Assembly (NCBI GenBank): GCA_020726505.1
Contig: JAHLEZ010000012.1
Coordinates: 1,674,001-1,738,000 of the forward strand
DNA from: Leptodontidium sp. MPI-SDFR-AT-0119
Lineage: Eukaryota; Ascomycota; Leotiomycetes; Helotiales; Leptodontidiaceae
DNA length: 64,000 nucleotides
Reading direction: 5' to 3'
A program made the position numbers and the translations under genes. The notes beneath the pieces were generated by a model that did no database searches, was not told the origin of the DNA, and worked only from the letters and a program-made list of their open reading frames with translations. The number at the start of each line of letters is the position of its first letter. The first letter of the stretch is position 1. Below, in pieces: positions 35,883 through 47,830 of the stretch.

Positions 35883-37604
35883 ATGCCGTCTCAACTTGGA
35901 ACCAAGACTGCTCGCATTCTTCTAGCGCTTGCGACCATCCAGCAAGCAGTAGTAGGTGCCCCAACAGGCACATCTTCTGCACCTATTCCAACCTCACTTC
36001 TCGGCTTCAATCCAGCCAACGGGGTCAAATTCGAGGATACCGACAACATCCAATTCTCGTTAGCTCCAGCCCAGACCCAAGACGCATCAATCGGAGCATC
36101 CCTCGACTTCAATGGCATCCTCAACCCCCAGCCCATCCGTGGTAGCAAAGGGGGAACTGATCCAGGCCCAAGAACGGAGGAATACGACGTCCTCAACCCA
36201 GACAAACTCGCACCTCCTGGCACCGATCACGGGAGTGTTGATAATGCCGAGTGGCCACTTGGGCTCAGCCATACCAAGATGGGACTTGGTCGAGCGGGGT
36301 GGTCGAGGGAGCAGAATGTCGATAATATTCCTGCTGCGACTGCGATGGCGGGTGTTGACATGCGGTTGGAAGCAGGTGGGTATCGCGAACTGCATTGGCA
36401 TACCGCTGCCGAGTGGTCCTATGTTTTGAATGGGAGCGTACGGATCCAGGCTGTGGATGAAGAAGGACGGACTTTCGTGGACGATTTGAGTGCTGGTGAT
36501 GTCTGGTTCTTTCCTGCGTGAGTTAGCATGGAAGTATGTCTTGTATTTCGCTAACGAGAAACACAGTGGTGTTCCTCATTCCCTTCAAGCTTTAGACGGC
36601 GGTGTTGAGTTCTTGTTAGTCTTCGATGACGGCAGCTTTTCTGAAGACAGTACCTTCCTCGCTACCGAGCTCTTTGCTCGCAATCCGGTATGCGTCCCAT
36701 TTCCAATGCCAACACTTGAAGAGCCTAACGCTTCATAGAAATCGGTTCTATCAAAGAACTTTGGAGGTCTACCGCTCTCTGCCTGGGATAATATTCCCAG
36801 CGGTGAATTATTTATCTTCCCAGGTACCCCGGCTCCAAAAGACATCGCCGAACAGACAGTAGTCGGGTCAGCAGGCATCCTCCCCATCGAGCAGTCGTAC
36901 AGTTTCCATCTTTCGAAAGCAGATCCCACAGTCGTGACTGCTGGTGGAAGCGTCAAAATCATCGATCCGAAGTCGTTTCCTATTGCGGAAAAGTTCTCTG
37001 CTGCGGTCGTGACGATCAAACCTGGTGCGCTGAGAGAAATACATTGGCATACGTTAGTACATCCATTCTGCGCTCGAAGAAGCCGGGGGGAACTGTGATC
37101 TTCGGAGACTGATGCTAATTCCTTCTTTACAGAACCTCTGATGAATGGAAGTAAGATCCCCAATTTCTAATCCAATTACAGTGGAACAAACCGCCTGTGC
37201 CCTGAGATCAACAAGCTGGGAACTGAAGCTGACTGCATCTAGTTTCTTCATATCAGGCAGCGCAAGAATCGGGATCTATGTACGTCATCTTCCTATCCTT
37301 GATACATTCACACCACTTTTCCACATCTGACTCTCCCCAGGCTGCCGAAGGCAACGCTCGCACATTCAACTACCACGCAGGCGACTGCGGATACATCCCC
37401 AAAGACATGTCCCACTACGTCGAGAACATCGGCAAGGACGACGTTATTTTCATCGAAGTCCTTCAGGCAGACCACTTTTCTGATATCAGCGTTGGGCAGT
37501 GGGTTGGGCTCACTCCACCGCAGATCATCATGGATACTTTGAACTTGACGAATTCGACTGTCTCTCAGTTTAAGAAGGAGAAGCAGTATGTTGTTCAAGG
37601 TTGA
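35883..37604 (+). CDS. secreted bicupin oxalate decarboxylase (462 aa)
   Basis: Six exons: 35883-36517, 36567-36687, 36739-37052, 37133-37150, 37243-37279 and 37341-37604. The frame closes at 1389 nt. It has a signal peptide (ARILLALATIQQAVVGA) and two cupin domains. Cupin 1 has the Mn ligands H171, H173, E177 (ELHWHTAAEW) and H216 (GVPHS). Cupin 2 has H354, H356, E361 (EIHWHTTSDEW) and H400 (DMSHYVENIG). Family members split oxalate to formate and CO2 using Mn and O2, usually outside the cell or in the wall. Length and both complete metal sites fit an active enzyme. The 18-nt exon 4 is needed to complete HWHTTSDEW, and the 92-nt intron after it has a GCTGAC branch. An adjoining regulator lies on each side, but no direct control link is visible. 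Confidence 0.9.
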
Positions 37605-37821
37605 TTTGGTATTTGTGGAACCGTGGGGTGCGGCGAAGGTTGTGGAGGCGGGCGAGAGGAGTCCATTTGGTAGTCATTACCCGTTACAATGGGAAATGCA
37701 ATCCATATCACCCCCCATTTTCTGCCCATACGACAACCATACTTGTTTTTACGTACAAACATACTGTCACAGTATGCTTCAAACTACAGCTTTCCAAATA
37801 GATTCTCAGACTCTTTCTCGA

Positions 37822-38140
37822 TTCTAAGACATGTAGGCATCATGCACCAACACCGTGTAGCCTGGCACAGAGATGCGGCCGCTTGAAAGGTTGATATTGT
37901 GATCGTGTCCTTTCGTTCCAAGGACTGCCAACACTGGGTTGATGTCAAAGTTGATTGTCTTTGGTATCCTAAGGTACTCTGTATTTCCTACATCAGTTTC
38001 CACAGAATAGACCAGGTGTGATGGAAATGGAAATTTTGCATTGTGACTGCCCGGGTGGTCCCTATCGACTGAAATGGTATCTCCACACCCGTCCGGAGGC
38101 TACTTATTCCTACGAGTTTGCCGCAAATCTTCCCAGTAGG
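37822..38140 (-). pseudogene. orphan C-terminal fragment of an unidentified gene
   Basis: Read on the minus strand, 38140-38030 gives LLEPTGKICGKLVGISSLRT.. and GTTRAVTMQNF. The next frame then gives YSVETDVGNTEYLRIPKTI and GRISVPGYTVLVHDAYMS, ending at a stop near 37828. Both halves look like real, beta-rich protein sequence, but they are one base out of frame and have no start. This is probably the 3' relic of a gene lost or displaced by the regulator upstream. I do not recognise the family. Confidence 0.4.
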
Positions 38141-38141
38141 C

Positions 38142-39632
38142 TCAAGCAAGTAACCCAGAGTTTAGCATTTGGCTCCTTAAGCTGCTAAGTCGTTGTGACA
38201 TACTCCCCGCCCGATCCTTGACGTTCTCGGCAGCTGCTTTCGTCAACACCAGTGTCGAGTCAATTGGTCCTGCAGAAGATGTTTCGTTCAGTGGATACGG
38301 GATCTCGGATGCCATATCTACTGCAAAATTATACAGCTGAGAGGCAAATTGGACGAGAAGCAACATCTGCATTGGCACGGCCGATGATGGAGGCGGGATG
38401 TAATTGCCGATCGAAAGCGTTGGTGCCGTCAGTGCAGCCTGTCTGGCGGTCTTCGCCACTCCCTTTTGACTGATGCAGACTTCCATGTGCTTGAATAGGA
38501 TGTCGTAGATATCTACCACGCGCAAATGACAAGATATAAGAAGCAAGATGGAGGCGTGATCTATTGGCTCTTTCGCATTCGACGACGTACTGGATGAGGT
38601 GGAGTCTGAGGAGGAAGTTGGACCGCCACTGCCGAAGCTATCGGTACCAAGCCAATCTGAGTCCGGCGTGGTGGTTTGGGACGATGGTGTTGGGTTGATG
38701 AATAGATGGAGAAAGATGGGATATATCTCGATGAGACTTTGCGTGAGCCGAAACGTGTCTTCGAGGACATATTCGTTGCTTTGGGGGCACACGACGTCGA
38801 GTTCAGGTGGCAGCACATCATGAACTGAAAGAGGTGGTAACGTAGTCTTGTGATCTGAAAGGTCTACGTTGAGCTGGGAGAGTTTTCGGACCAAGCTTGG
38901 GACTGAATCCGCTTCACTTGCTTTCATTTCTTGTGGCCAGGAATATTGTAGATTACTACGCGGGTTGGTATTGGGCTTTGGACGACCAATGTCTGGACTT
39001 AGAAGGAGATTGGAGGTGCCTCGAAGAGCACGGTCGAGATTGGTGTTCCTCCGATATTGCACTTCATTCGTAATGGCAAAAACATCAGACTCCTCTGGTA
39101 TCGTGTTGCCAAATTCTAGTGGATATTGGGTGGAATTGCTGAAGTTGAAGTTGTTGAAGGCATTGTCTGGACTGAAGTCTTGGGAAGCAGGGAATGAGCT
39201 CGGCATCCAGTCCAGACCGAGAGGGTCAATATCAACATCGACAATCTGTACTGGGGCCACTACAGAAATCAACGCAGGTGCAATAGCTATGATTGATGGG
39301 TTAGACGTCAAATCCCCAACTTTTCATGTTCGAGACTTACTTGTTGAATCGGAGTCTCGAGCCAAACGTTTCCTCTTCTGACGTCCCAACCCAGAGGTAT
39401 CGATTTCCTGTTCCGGGGTACGGCCCTGTGACTGGGGGGTAGACGCAATCGCAGGTACTTCTCTTTCGGCGTCCTCCTCTGGGGTCTTCTTCTGCCGAAA
39501 GGGGCTGAAGATACACGGTGTTCGGGCTTTCATGCAACGCTCACATATCTCGGAGCCATCACGCCTTGGACATTTAATCTTCTGTGAGTGGCATCGGTCA
39601 CATGCCGCACGTCTCCGGATCTCATCTGTCAT
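38142..39632 (-). CDS. Zn(II)2Cys6 transcription factor, AflR-like layout (478 aa)
   Basis: Two exons, 39632-39341 and 39286-38142, are joined over a 54-nt intron (GTAAGT..AATCATAG) in phase 1. The N terminus holds the zinc cluster C11-x2-C14-x6-C21-x7-C29-x2-C32-x6-C39 (ACDRCHSQKIKCPRR). A basic, Pro/Ser-rich linker follows (RQKRKRLARDSDS). The C-terminal half has helices such as ILLLISCHLRVVDIYDILFKH and MLLLVQFASQLYNFAVDM, which resemble AflR-type C6 regulators of secondary-metabolite genes. It is divergent from the MFS exporter 828 bp away, the usual arrangement of a pathway regulator with its transporter. The target assignment is inference. Confidence 0.85.
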
Positions 39633-40459
39633 GCCGAGTTCGACTTTTGATAGGTGGGTAAGTAATTGTACAAATGGGTGGTTTGAGTAGGCCGATTTTG
39701 GATGTTCAGCAGGGTATGTTGAAACGTTGCTGTGCGCGATTGATCCGCTTTTTTTTCACGAGAGTTGATGATGAGAAGATCAGAGCTCTTGGACCTAAAG
39801 TCAATTGATTACTTGTTCAATGACGAAGATTGGAGAATGTCCATGTATTATGTGAGCATATCTGAAGCCAGGCTGCCTCACAGTGACGACGCGTCGAGAT
39901 GAGATTCAGACCGGCGGCGCAGCGGAAACGTGACTCGGTATTCGGCTGTGGGAGCAAGGAAACGCTGGGTCGCTTTATTGACAGTTGCTACACTAAACGA
40001 CAAAAGAGGTGCGAACCTAGAGATGGGTTTTTGGCCCTTAGTAATCTCGCTAACGATCGGTGTTCGTTTCATCAGCGAATCGGTTTTCAGTCCTCTTTTA
40101 TTTTTGGACAACAACGTCCGCTTCAGCCAAAAGTCATGGACATTCCACCAGCACTCCTGTTTCAATGGTTTTGCGTACGACTCGATCGATTCTCTTTGCG
40201 GTGGCGCCCAACAGCCCGCATTTGGGTGTTTCTAAATGCGATGACACGTGATCGCATTAGAGTCCATGTGTTCACCGGCGTTCACCAGGAGGGCCGGTGG
40301 GTAAAAGCGGTATTGGTGATTTCTATCATTTACTCACAACTGGACGTATAGCATCAGGCTGTCATTTGTGTATCACAGTACTTAAATGGAGCATTCTCAT
40401 TCTCCCCCTAAACCGCCTTCTCCTCAAACTTCAAAACAACATCAGTAACTACAGAGACC
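39633..40459. promoter_or_regulatory. shared divergent promoter (regulator / exporter)
   Basis: This 827-bp gap between two diverging genes has no coding signal. CGG triplets are frequent at 39910-39955 (ACCGGCGGCG, CTCGGTATTCGG), and an inverted repeat lies at 40273-40299. The T-run at 39751-39758 may be part of a nucleosome-free tract. Confidence 0.5.
40273..40299. promoter_or_regulatory. inverted repeat CACCGGC-N13-GCCGGTG, candidate C6 regulator site
   Basis: Perfect 7-bp arms each contain CCGG/CGG half-sites of the type recognised by Zn2Cys6 dimers. The repeat sits 160 bp before the MFS start codon, opposite a Zn2Cys6 gene. The sequence is seen; the regulatory function is inferred. Confidence 0.35.
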
Positions 40460-42271
40460 ATGAGTAATCAAGATGAAGTGATTACCAAAGAGGCGACTGG
40501 AGTCATTCATGTCGAGCCCGTCATTGCAGTTCAATCTTCTCGAGATTGGAGATTTTGGATGTAAGTCTTGTGAAGGATCATTCGTATCCCTTCTCAAATA
40601 GTTTAACCGTGCCTCCTTCGGTCATGTCTTCTTGCAGAACTAATACTAAACCATTGTGCCCAGGGTCTTCGCTTCTCTATCCATCACTGGACTTCTCTCG
40701 GCAATAGAAGCCACCGTTATATCCACAGCCCTTCCAACAATTTCTGAAAGGCTCAATATCGGCGAAGACTACTCGTGGCTGGTCAATTCCTTTCTCCTGA
40801 CTAGGCAAGAAAATGCTTCTCCTCCCCCGACCTCCATGCTAACGGCAGATGTCACAGCATGATCTTACAACCTCTCGTCGGACAAGTTGCAGATATATTC
40901 GGCAGACGCTGGCTCATGATCTCCAGCGTGGCAGTCTTCGTCTTCGGCAGTGGGATCTGCGGAGGAGCTTCGAACAGTGCCATGCTGATTGCAGGTCGGA
41001 CGATCCAAGGCATAGGCGGAGGTGGCGTCAACGTTCTCATCGAACTTATCATCTGCGACCTCGTTCCTCTACGTGAACGTGGCAAGTTTCTGGGCATAGT
41101 CTTGTCCACTTTCACAATCGGTGCATCGGTTGGACCGTTCATCGGCGGGATAATCGTCCAGAACACGACTTGGAGATGGATATTCTGGATGAATCTACCC
41201 ATTGGAGGGGCGTCATTGGTATTTCTATTCGCCTTTCTTCAAGTCCAGTATACGAAAGAATCTACCTTGGTGCAGAAGATGAAACGCATCGACTGGTTGG
41301 GAAATGCCATTCTCCTCCCTTCCCTCATCGCAATTCTCATTGCCCTCACCGACGCTGGAACGAAAGCGCCTTGGTCGTCGTGGCGTATCATCGTCCCTCT
41401 CGCTCTGGGATTCGCAGGTCTTGTAGGCTTCCAGGTCTACGAGTCTTCTAAGTTCTGTGTTGAACCCACTGTTCCTCCAAGACTCTTCTCAAACCGCACC
41501 ACAATCACCGCATATGTCCTCGTGTTCCTCCAAACAATCACCGCAATCTGGGTTATATATTTCTTCCCCGTCTATTTTCAAGCCGTACTAGGTTCATCAC
41601 CCTCTCGGTCTGGAGTCCAAATCCTAGCTACATTCCTCGTCGTCCTCCCATTCGCTGCCGTCGGAGGACTCCTGGTGTCGAAATTCGGGAGATACAGACC
41701 TCTGCATCACATTGGATTCGCACTCATGACACTCGGGTTCGGACTTTGCACTCTCCTCGATTCCCATTCTACCACGGCGGAGTGGGTCATGTATCAATCC
41801 ATCATCGCAGCTGGCGAAGGCCTCGTGGTCAGTAGCTCTCTTCCTGCCATCCAGGCTGGTCTTTCGGAAGATCTCGCTGCTTCATCTACAGCAACTTTCG
41901 CATTCGTGAGGAGCTTTGGAGCCATTTGGGGCGTCACGATTCCAGCTGCTATCTTCAACAATCAGTTCAACAAATCCGCGAAAGCGATTACCGATCCGGT
42001 TGTTCGGGCACAGTTTGCCAACGGCCAGGCTTATGGACACGGTACAAGAGAATTTATCAACTCGTTTGATCCGGTTGTTCGTGGGGAAATTATTAGCGTG
42101 TATGTGGGCAGTTTGAAAGTGGTGTGGCAAGTGGCTATTGCGATTTCTGCGTTGTCGTTCGTGCTGGTTTTCATTGAGAAGGAAATTAAGCTGAGGACTG
42201 AGCTTGAAACAGAGTATGGGATGAAAGAGAAGTCGACAGAGGACACGACTAGAATCTCAGACAAAGTGTGA
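40460..42271 (+). CDS. MFS drug/toxin:H+ antiporter, 14-helix DHA2-like (551 aa)
   Basis: Three exons: 40460-40560, 40664-40804 and 40858-42271. The second intron (40805-40857) has a GC donor, GCAAGA..GTCACAG, and is needed to join NSFLLT to SMILQPLVGQ. The protein starts with a short cytosolic tail. Helix 1 then carries LLSAIEATVISTALPTI, the DHA2 motif. The loop motif GQVADIFGRRWLMI and the motif C-like GASVGPFIGGIIV follow. Hydrophobic segments continue to about residue 520, with a charged C-tail (KEKSTEDTTR). Such proteins export toxins or drugs from the cytosol across the plasma membrane in exchange for protons. It pairs with the divergent regulator. Confidence 0.9.
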
Positions 42272-42813
42272 GGATATGGGCTCTACTCTTGGAGGTGAGG
42301 CTGGATTGGTCACTTCGCTTTAGATTTCTTTGGCAGAAAACATCTCGCTAGATCGATTCTTTTGTTGCCATCTCACACGACATAGCTCGTTCTTTCAATG
42401 CGGTTTAATCTAGTTCAATGAGAATTATCTGAATTATTCAATCTTGCTTCATGTTTGTTGGTTATACCGCTACAAGACATATTATTTACACTTCCGTCTG
42501 CATTGTAATCGGCAAGTGGCATCTCCCCTGCCACCCCTCGTCATATCGGCGCTGAATTCAAGGTAACACAGAAGCCGAGGGAATGTTTGTACGTAGCACT
42601 CCCAATCAACACTTCAGATCAGACGTGTGACGTGGAACTCTTTTGGTCAGCCCTCGAGACTATTGTGATTGACTCGGAGTCCCTGACCGAACTGAAAAGA
42701 AGGCGGGGTAAATCTTCTCTACTGGAAGGGACCATCATCAAACTTCCAAGCGATAATCTTACCAATGAACTTATGGCCCGTAGTATGTGTCTCAGTAAGC
42801 ACGTTTGGATGCC
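42272..42813. other. intergenic between convergent genes
   Basis: The 3' flanks of the MFS gene (+) and the large zinc-motif gene (-). No independent gene seen. Confidence 0.5.
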
Positions 42814-45800
42814 TTATCTGTCCTGTGGTAATGTGGTCCAGCGATCTGAAGCATCAGGCCATTCCATCCAAACATCCTCCACGTTGAGAGATGGAAGACA
42901 GGGCGGCTCTTCCATAGCCGCCTCTTCGTTCAGAACCGGCTTTGGCTTCTTACGTGAAGTCCACGATGGGAATATATCTGTCATCCTTTCCAACGGCCGC
43001 TTGACATTCTTTGACACAGGCTCATCTGGTATGGCCTCCTCTGTTTCACCGCGGCCAATGTCGGACCTAGACGAAATGCTTGTTCCCAGGCCACTGTCTC
43101 CTGCGTTACTTGTCGATTCTTCTGTCCCCGAAGTTGCCTCGCGATCCTTAGCCGAAAGGCATTCTTTCATCCGAGTGAGTGAAAGCTTCTTGCTTCTACC
43201 GAACAAAATCCCTCCCGTTGTGTTAGAAAAAGGGTCCAGGTATCTTTTCTTGCCAAGCGATGGCGGGTATAGCTCTTGAATTCGTTCGCAGGGAGATTCT
43301 ATTCTTTTCTGTTTGCATTCACATTGCTCGAACATCATCCCCGCCGAATGCCAAAATACATTGTTTGCAAGCTTCAGCGGTCGGGCTTTGGCGTCTCCTT
43401 GTCTTCGGCAGATTTCCCTCAGTGTAGTGACTGTGGCGGCGAGATAGTCAAGTCCTTCTGGCACCGAGCTCCAATGGTGGCAGAAATTTCCGGGTTCGGT
43501 GGTTGGACGAATGATCTCTCCGAATCCTTTCCCAAGGAGCGTTACAGCACGGATGCTCTTTGTAAGAGCTACCCAGCCTGCTCCACTGGGCTCGAGATAC
43601 GTTTCTCGGGGAAGAACGGTATTCGGGCCATCTACCAGGTCCATGTATGCAAAGCCTTCGAGTTTTTCACGATCTGTTCCTCTCAACTGCACGCTCGACG
43701 AAGATTGCTGTCCATTTTGGCGGTCGTGAAGGCGTTCTAATTTGTAATAGAGTTCCTGCACAAGCTGTTGAAATGTGGTTCTTGTAATGGTATGCTTTTC
43801 TTCCCGCTTTCGTGATGTTTCTGTCGCACCAGATCTAGGATCTTCGACTGTCGTGATAGTCACCACGCTCGAGAGTTCGATTTCTTCATCTAGAACTAGC
43901 ATCCTGTTTGAAGGATCGAGTAGAGCCACCTCCGCTGCAGAGGCTTCTGAGGAAGGATCCGCATACTTGAAATCCTTCGCATCGAAGAAGCTGCTTGGGT
44001 TCAAGGAGAGTCGAGTACATGCGAGATGCAATAGCGCGCTGGAACCGTCGACTAGCCAAGCTCGGCGATCTGCAACATCGTAGAGCACAACATGTATATT
44101 CCGCGCTGCTCTGATCTCTTGGCGATATGTCCCAGATCCGCTGAAATAACAAGGGGTGTCTTTGATACCTCGCGCAACAGATGCTCCGACTGTCCCAATT
44201 TTTCCTATGGAGAAAGACATCCTCTCAAGCGCCAGACCAGATCCAGAGAATTCGCAACCGCCTCCTACAGGCCATCCGATCTCATCATATTTGGCGCTGC
44301 GAGTGCCTGAGGTCCCTGGTTTTAGCTTCGTCTCCAAGAATTAAGACAAGATGACATACCAGTGTGTTGCTCAACATCTACCGCCCACCCAAGAAAGTGT
44401 CTCGCACTGCCAAGACGAGATGCGTTGACGCCATCTACAGTTTCTCGAATCTGACATCGTCGACTAGCTTCTGTATACGGTATCCGGATTTGATCATCTT
44501 CGTTGAAGAGAAAGTGCCAGGTTATTGAGTCCTTGCTGGAGGCTGTAGGTACAAACATCGTTGAAAAGCCTTTAAGAATCAAGGTGTCCTCGAATGTGGT
44601 GTATCTGGAGGCATTCCCAAGGAGAGCCATCATTTCCAGCGAAATTTCTAGTCCGACCTCTTTACCAATCCGAGAAAGAATTGGATATCCTTGAACGATG
44701 ACGGGGTTACGAAATAGCTTCTGCCAGCAGGACCCGTTGATAATGCTTGAATCTTGTTGGTGGCACCCCAGATGGTTGAATACGCAGTCAAGCTTGAAGG
44801 TACGGTTTGAACCAACCGGCTTGGTCAGACGCGGAACAGTGTACATGATACTATCCTTGGTTGGTGCTGATCTCAATGCCGCGCACATCCAAGCCAACTG
44901 TTCTCCAAGCTCTGCAATTGATGACTGGGAGCCGGAAGCGACGACGCGGACGAGATGGCTCTCCAAATAAATACGCAGTTTGGTACCGCGGGTGATCTCA
45001 TCTGTAGTTGTGATAAGTTTGTGCGAATTCAAAAATAAACAATAATAGGAAACGAAAGTAATTACACTCATTTGTGGAGTTGAGCTGGCTGTCAGCAAGA
45101 CAAGTCTCGAACGCCCGCAAAACCCCCAAGCCTGTTTTCGGCCACACCTGAAGCATATATTCGGAGCATGTCAGCGCTTGAGCATTGATCTCCGAGCCAC
45201 ATAGGACGATAACTGCTCCTAACGGCTGGTTTCGATTCTGAGGAAACTGTTCTTCGACGAAGTCTTTGGGGCTCCACTGCATCTCAAAGTCCGCCTCGTA
45301 GGTTGACCTGTAGTTCTGCTTGTTATGCTGATTTTCAAGACCTTTGAAGATATCACATCTGATGTCCTCAATCGTTGTCCCTTTTCTGCTAGTAAGAACA
45401 AGTTCTGACTGTAACCTCGCGATTAGCCACTGGTAGGCATCACTATCGATGAGGAATTTCCGAGCGTCTGGAAAGTTGGTCATGCCGTAATCTTCCTCTT
45501 CTTCTTCTTCCTCCTCGTTCTCTCCCTCTTCATCGTCATCAACGGAGCCTGTCGAGTTGCCGTTAGGATCATTTGGATCCTGCTCAGTATCCCCAGTAGA
45601 ATCTGAAGCCCATAGACTCATCTTCTCTTCCAAAGTAAGTCCATCTTGGATCTTGGGTCCTGCCTGTGTCACTACTTCTTCCATTCCCAAATAAATGGCT
45701 TCAGTGTAGATTCGGAAGAATTGAGTAATGCGGCTGTCGATACATCAGTCAGCACATGAAAGGCTTATTGATTTAGAAACAGCTTTGGGGGAGGTCATAC

Positions 45801-47238
45801 TCTCGCTGCTGACGCACAAAGGACGCAGCTCTCTCTTCTAGCCCGTGCTTGGCCGAATGGCTTATTCTAATCGAGAAGTCCCTCAAAACTTCTAGCAGCG
45901 TCTCTTGCTGAATCTTTGTTGGGGCATATCGGTGTAGTAAGGATTCCAGATTCTGACTAAGTTCTTTCGAAAAAGCTGCAGCCAGTTTATACTTCACTTC
46001 TTGAACCAAGTAGAGGTCTCGGTTGTCCGTCATAATGGTTTCTGCGTCGTTGTCCTCCCCTTTACCAATTAATTTGAGATTCTGGTTAAAGCCACTGGAC
46101 TGGTACCCAGAGTCGGTTGGCGGAGGGGCAGCGGGTGCGGGGGTAAATTGAAGAAAGCTTCGAGGGTCACCGGTGAAGAACTCTGATGACGATTCGACCT
46201 GAGGTACATCCAGAGTCTCAAATAGGCGCTCTGGAGAGCTTGCAAGTCGGACAAAACTTCCGTAAATCCAGAGTTCAACCGAACTCTGAGCTCCACATTG
46301 CTGGCAATCCGTCAAGCCCGAAAGTGCGGAGCCGTCATTTGGCACATCACTGCGTGCGTTGCAATTGAGACAGATTAGGCGACCCGGTTGGTCAATGCGA
46401 ACAAAGGGAAAGTGGGCGGTTTCGAAATGTCCTACGAGTTCTTCTTCCTCGACAAAATATTCCAGACAGTACCCATCGAGGTGTTGGCAGCAAAATCTAC
46501 CATTTCGAAAGACCCCCAGACCGAACATCTGGCTGTCGGAGTAAATTGAGTATGGGTCCGCGGCCATAAGATCGGGTATTGGGTACATTCCATTATTGAC
46601 AACAGAAGAACCAATACCCACATCTGCAGCTTTGGTTTGCAGAATGGGGCCCAGATCCGGCTCATAGTTGTTGCTTCGAAGCCTGATCTGATATTCTCTT
46701 TCGAGAAAATCAATGTCAAAGTGCTCAAGAGGACACTGAAAATTGGAGTCAATCAAATGTACACTAGATGCACTCAGAGTGACTTGTATCTTACCTTAAC
46801 TCGTCGGGAACGACACACCCAGCAACTCCCAAAATGGCGCGCCAACGCAGCCTTTGCCCTTGCTACTGGGGAAAGCCTCTTTCTTATTCGTTGTTTTATA
46901 AACTTGCCGTCAAAGGAAGTCAACGACTCCGGACCGTATTCCTGGACATCTGAAGATGTCGAATTAGATACTATATCGCGGCTTGACTCTGACAAGGATA
47001 GCGTGCTACCAGAAGAAGATGTCAAAAGTTCTTCCAGTGAAGTGGAGTTCAGTTTGACAGGTACTTCTAGAGCTTTTGCTAGCTGATATTGGTTCCACAG
47101 TTGCAAAGCTTTGGGAAGCTTTTCCTGGGAGATCGGTAGAGGGTATACAGGGTATGGCTGCTGGAGAAGTTGAGGATTTTGAACTACAGGTAGTGGCATA
47201 TGCTGAGGCGTGATAATTGGAGGCAAAGGACTGCCCAT
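42814..47238 (-). CDS. large zinc-motif protein of unknown function (1248 aa)
   Basis: Five exons: 47238-46795, 46735-45801, 45733-45066, 45001-44360 and 44315-42814. Introns of 59, 67, 64 and 44 nt are all in phase (3747 nt). The N-terminal part is Pro/Gln/Ser-rich. A junction-spanning SCWVCRSRRVKC motif follows, with a C2H2-like CCQHLDGYCLEYF..GHFETAHF and a zinc-ribbon-like CLNC..CQQC. The middle has an acidic run (poly-Glu near the start of exon 3) and a conserved-looking LRIYLESHLVRV block. The last exon has GSGTYRQEIRAARNIHVVLY and VTLLGKGFGEII followed by HHWSSVPEGLDYLAA. A cysteine cluster (CECKQKRIESPC) comes next. The layout is what I recall of long uncharacterised proteins widespread in filamentous fungi. 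No enzyme motif is visible, and nucleic-acid or protein binding is only a guess. Confidence 0.8.
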
Positions 47239-47830
47239 TTTCTGACAGTAGTTAATGTGGTTTGAGCGAGCAGACTTAGCGATGTCTCTTGACGGTTTTA
47301 TGAGGATGGAGAGGTGGAGATAGCCAGGGGAAATTCGGTGTTGTTTCGCAGCAGCAAGAACGAAAAGACTCTGTAGAGAGATGGAGAGCTTGTGTGCAGG
47401 GACAGGAGCTGATGGTAAATTCTGACCTCGAGTTTGGGCGCCTCGAGGGCGTTTAGAGGTGTATTTTGAGTGGGCTGTGCCGCCTGCGCCTCAGCGCGGC
47501 CACAACCTGCCATACTGTAGCACAGCCGCAATCCAAAACGTCTTGTAGCCAGCGACTTTAAACATGTTTCAAGATAGTGCGCCGTCGAAGCAATTTCAAT
47601 TTTGCGTTGTTCGTCATAAGATGATACCCGTGCTCCAGATAGTAAGCCGTAGTGCGAAGAGAGCGCCAACGCTGGAGACGATTTAGATGATTGTCCTTGG
47701 TCCTTGAATGCACTTTTCCTTTCCACGATACGAGTAGCCTTTTTAAACTGTTCAGCAGGAGGATCTTTGCTCTTCAAAAAAATCAAAATCGAGAAAAGCT
47801 CCAGTCGAGCCATAAACAGGTTCACCACTC
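47239..47830. other. upstream region of the large zinc-motif gene
   Basis: A 176-codon minus frame (47298-47828) is open but of low-complexity mixed composition, with no motif. It is better explained as leader or promoter sequence than as a gene. Confidence 0.35.

Noticed and set aside
35883..37604. Regulator, oxalate decarboxylase and exporter as one metabolite cluster
   Set aside because: No biosynthetic enzyme is present and the spacing and strands do not suggest shared control.
40805..40857. Frameshift in the MFS gene
   Set aside because: A GC-AG intron with good branch and acceptor explains the frame change and restores the conserved loop.
42587..43740. Long plus-strand frames (230 and 154 codons) opposite the large zinc-motif gene
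   Set aside because: They are antisense shadows of its last exon; composition and lack of splice context do not support genes.
47298..47828. 176-codon minus frame upstream of the large gene
   Set aside because: No motif, no homologous-looking blocks, and it lies in a promoter position.
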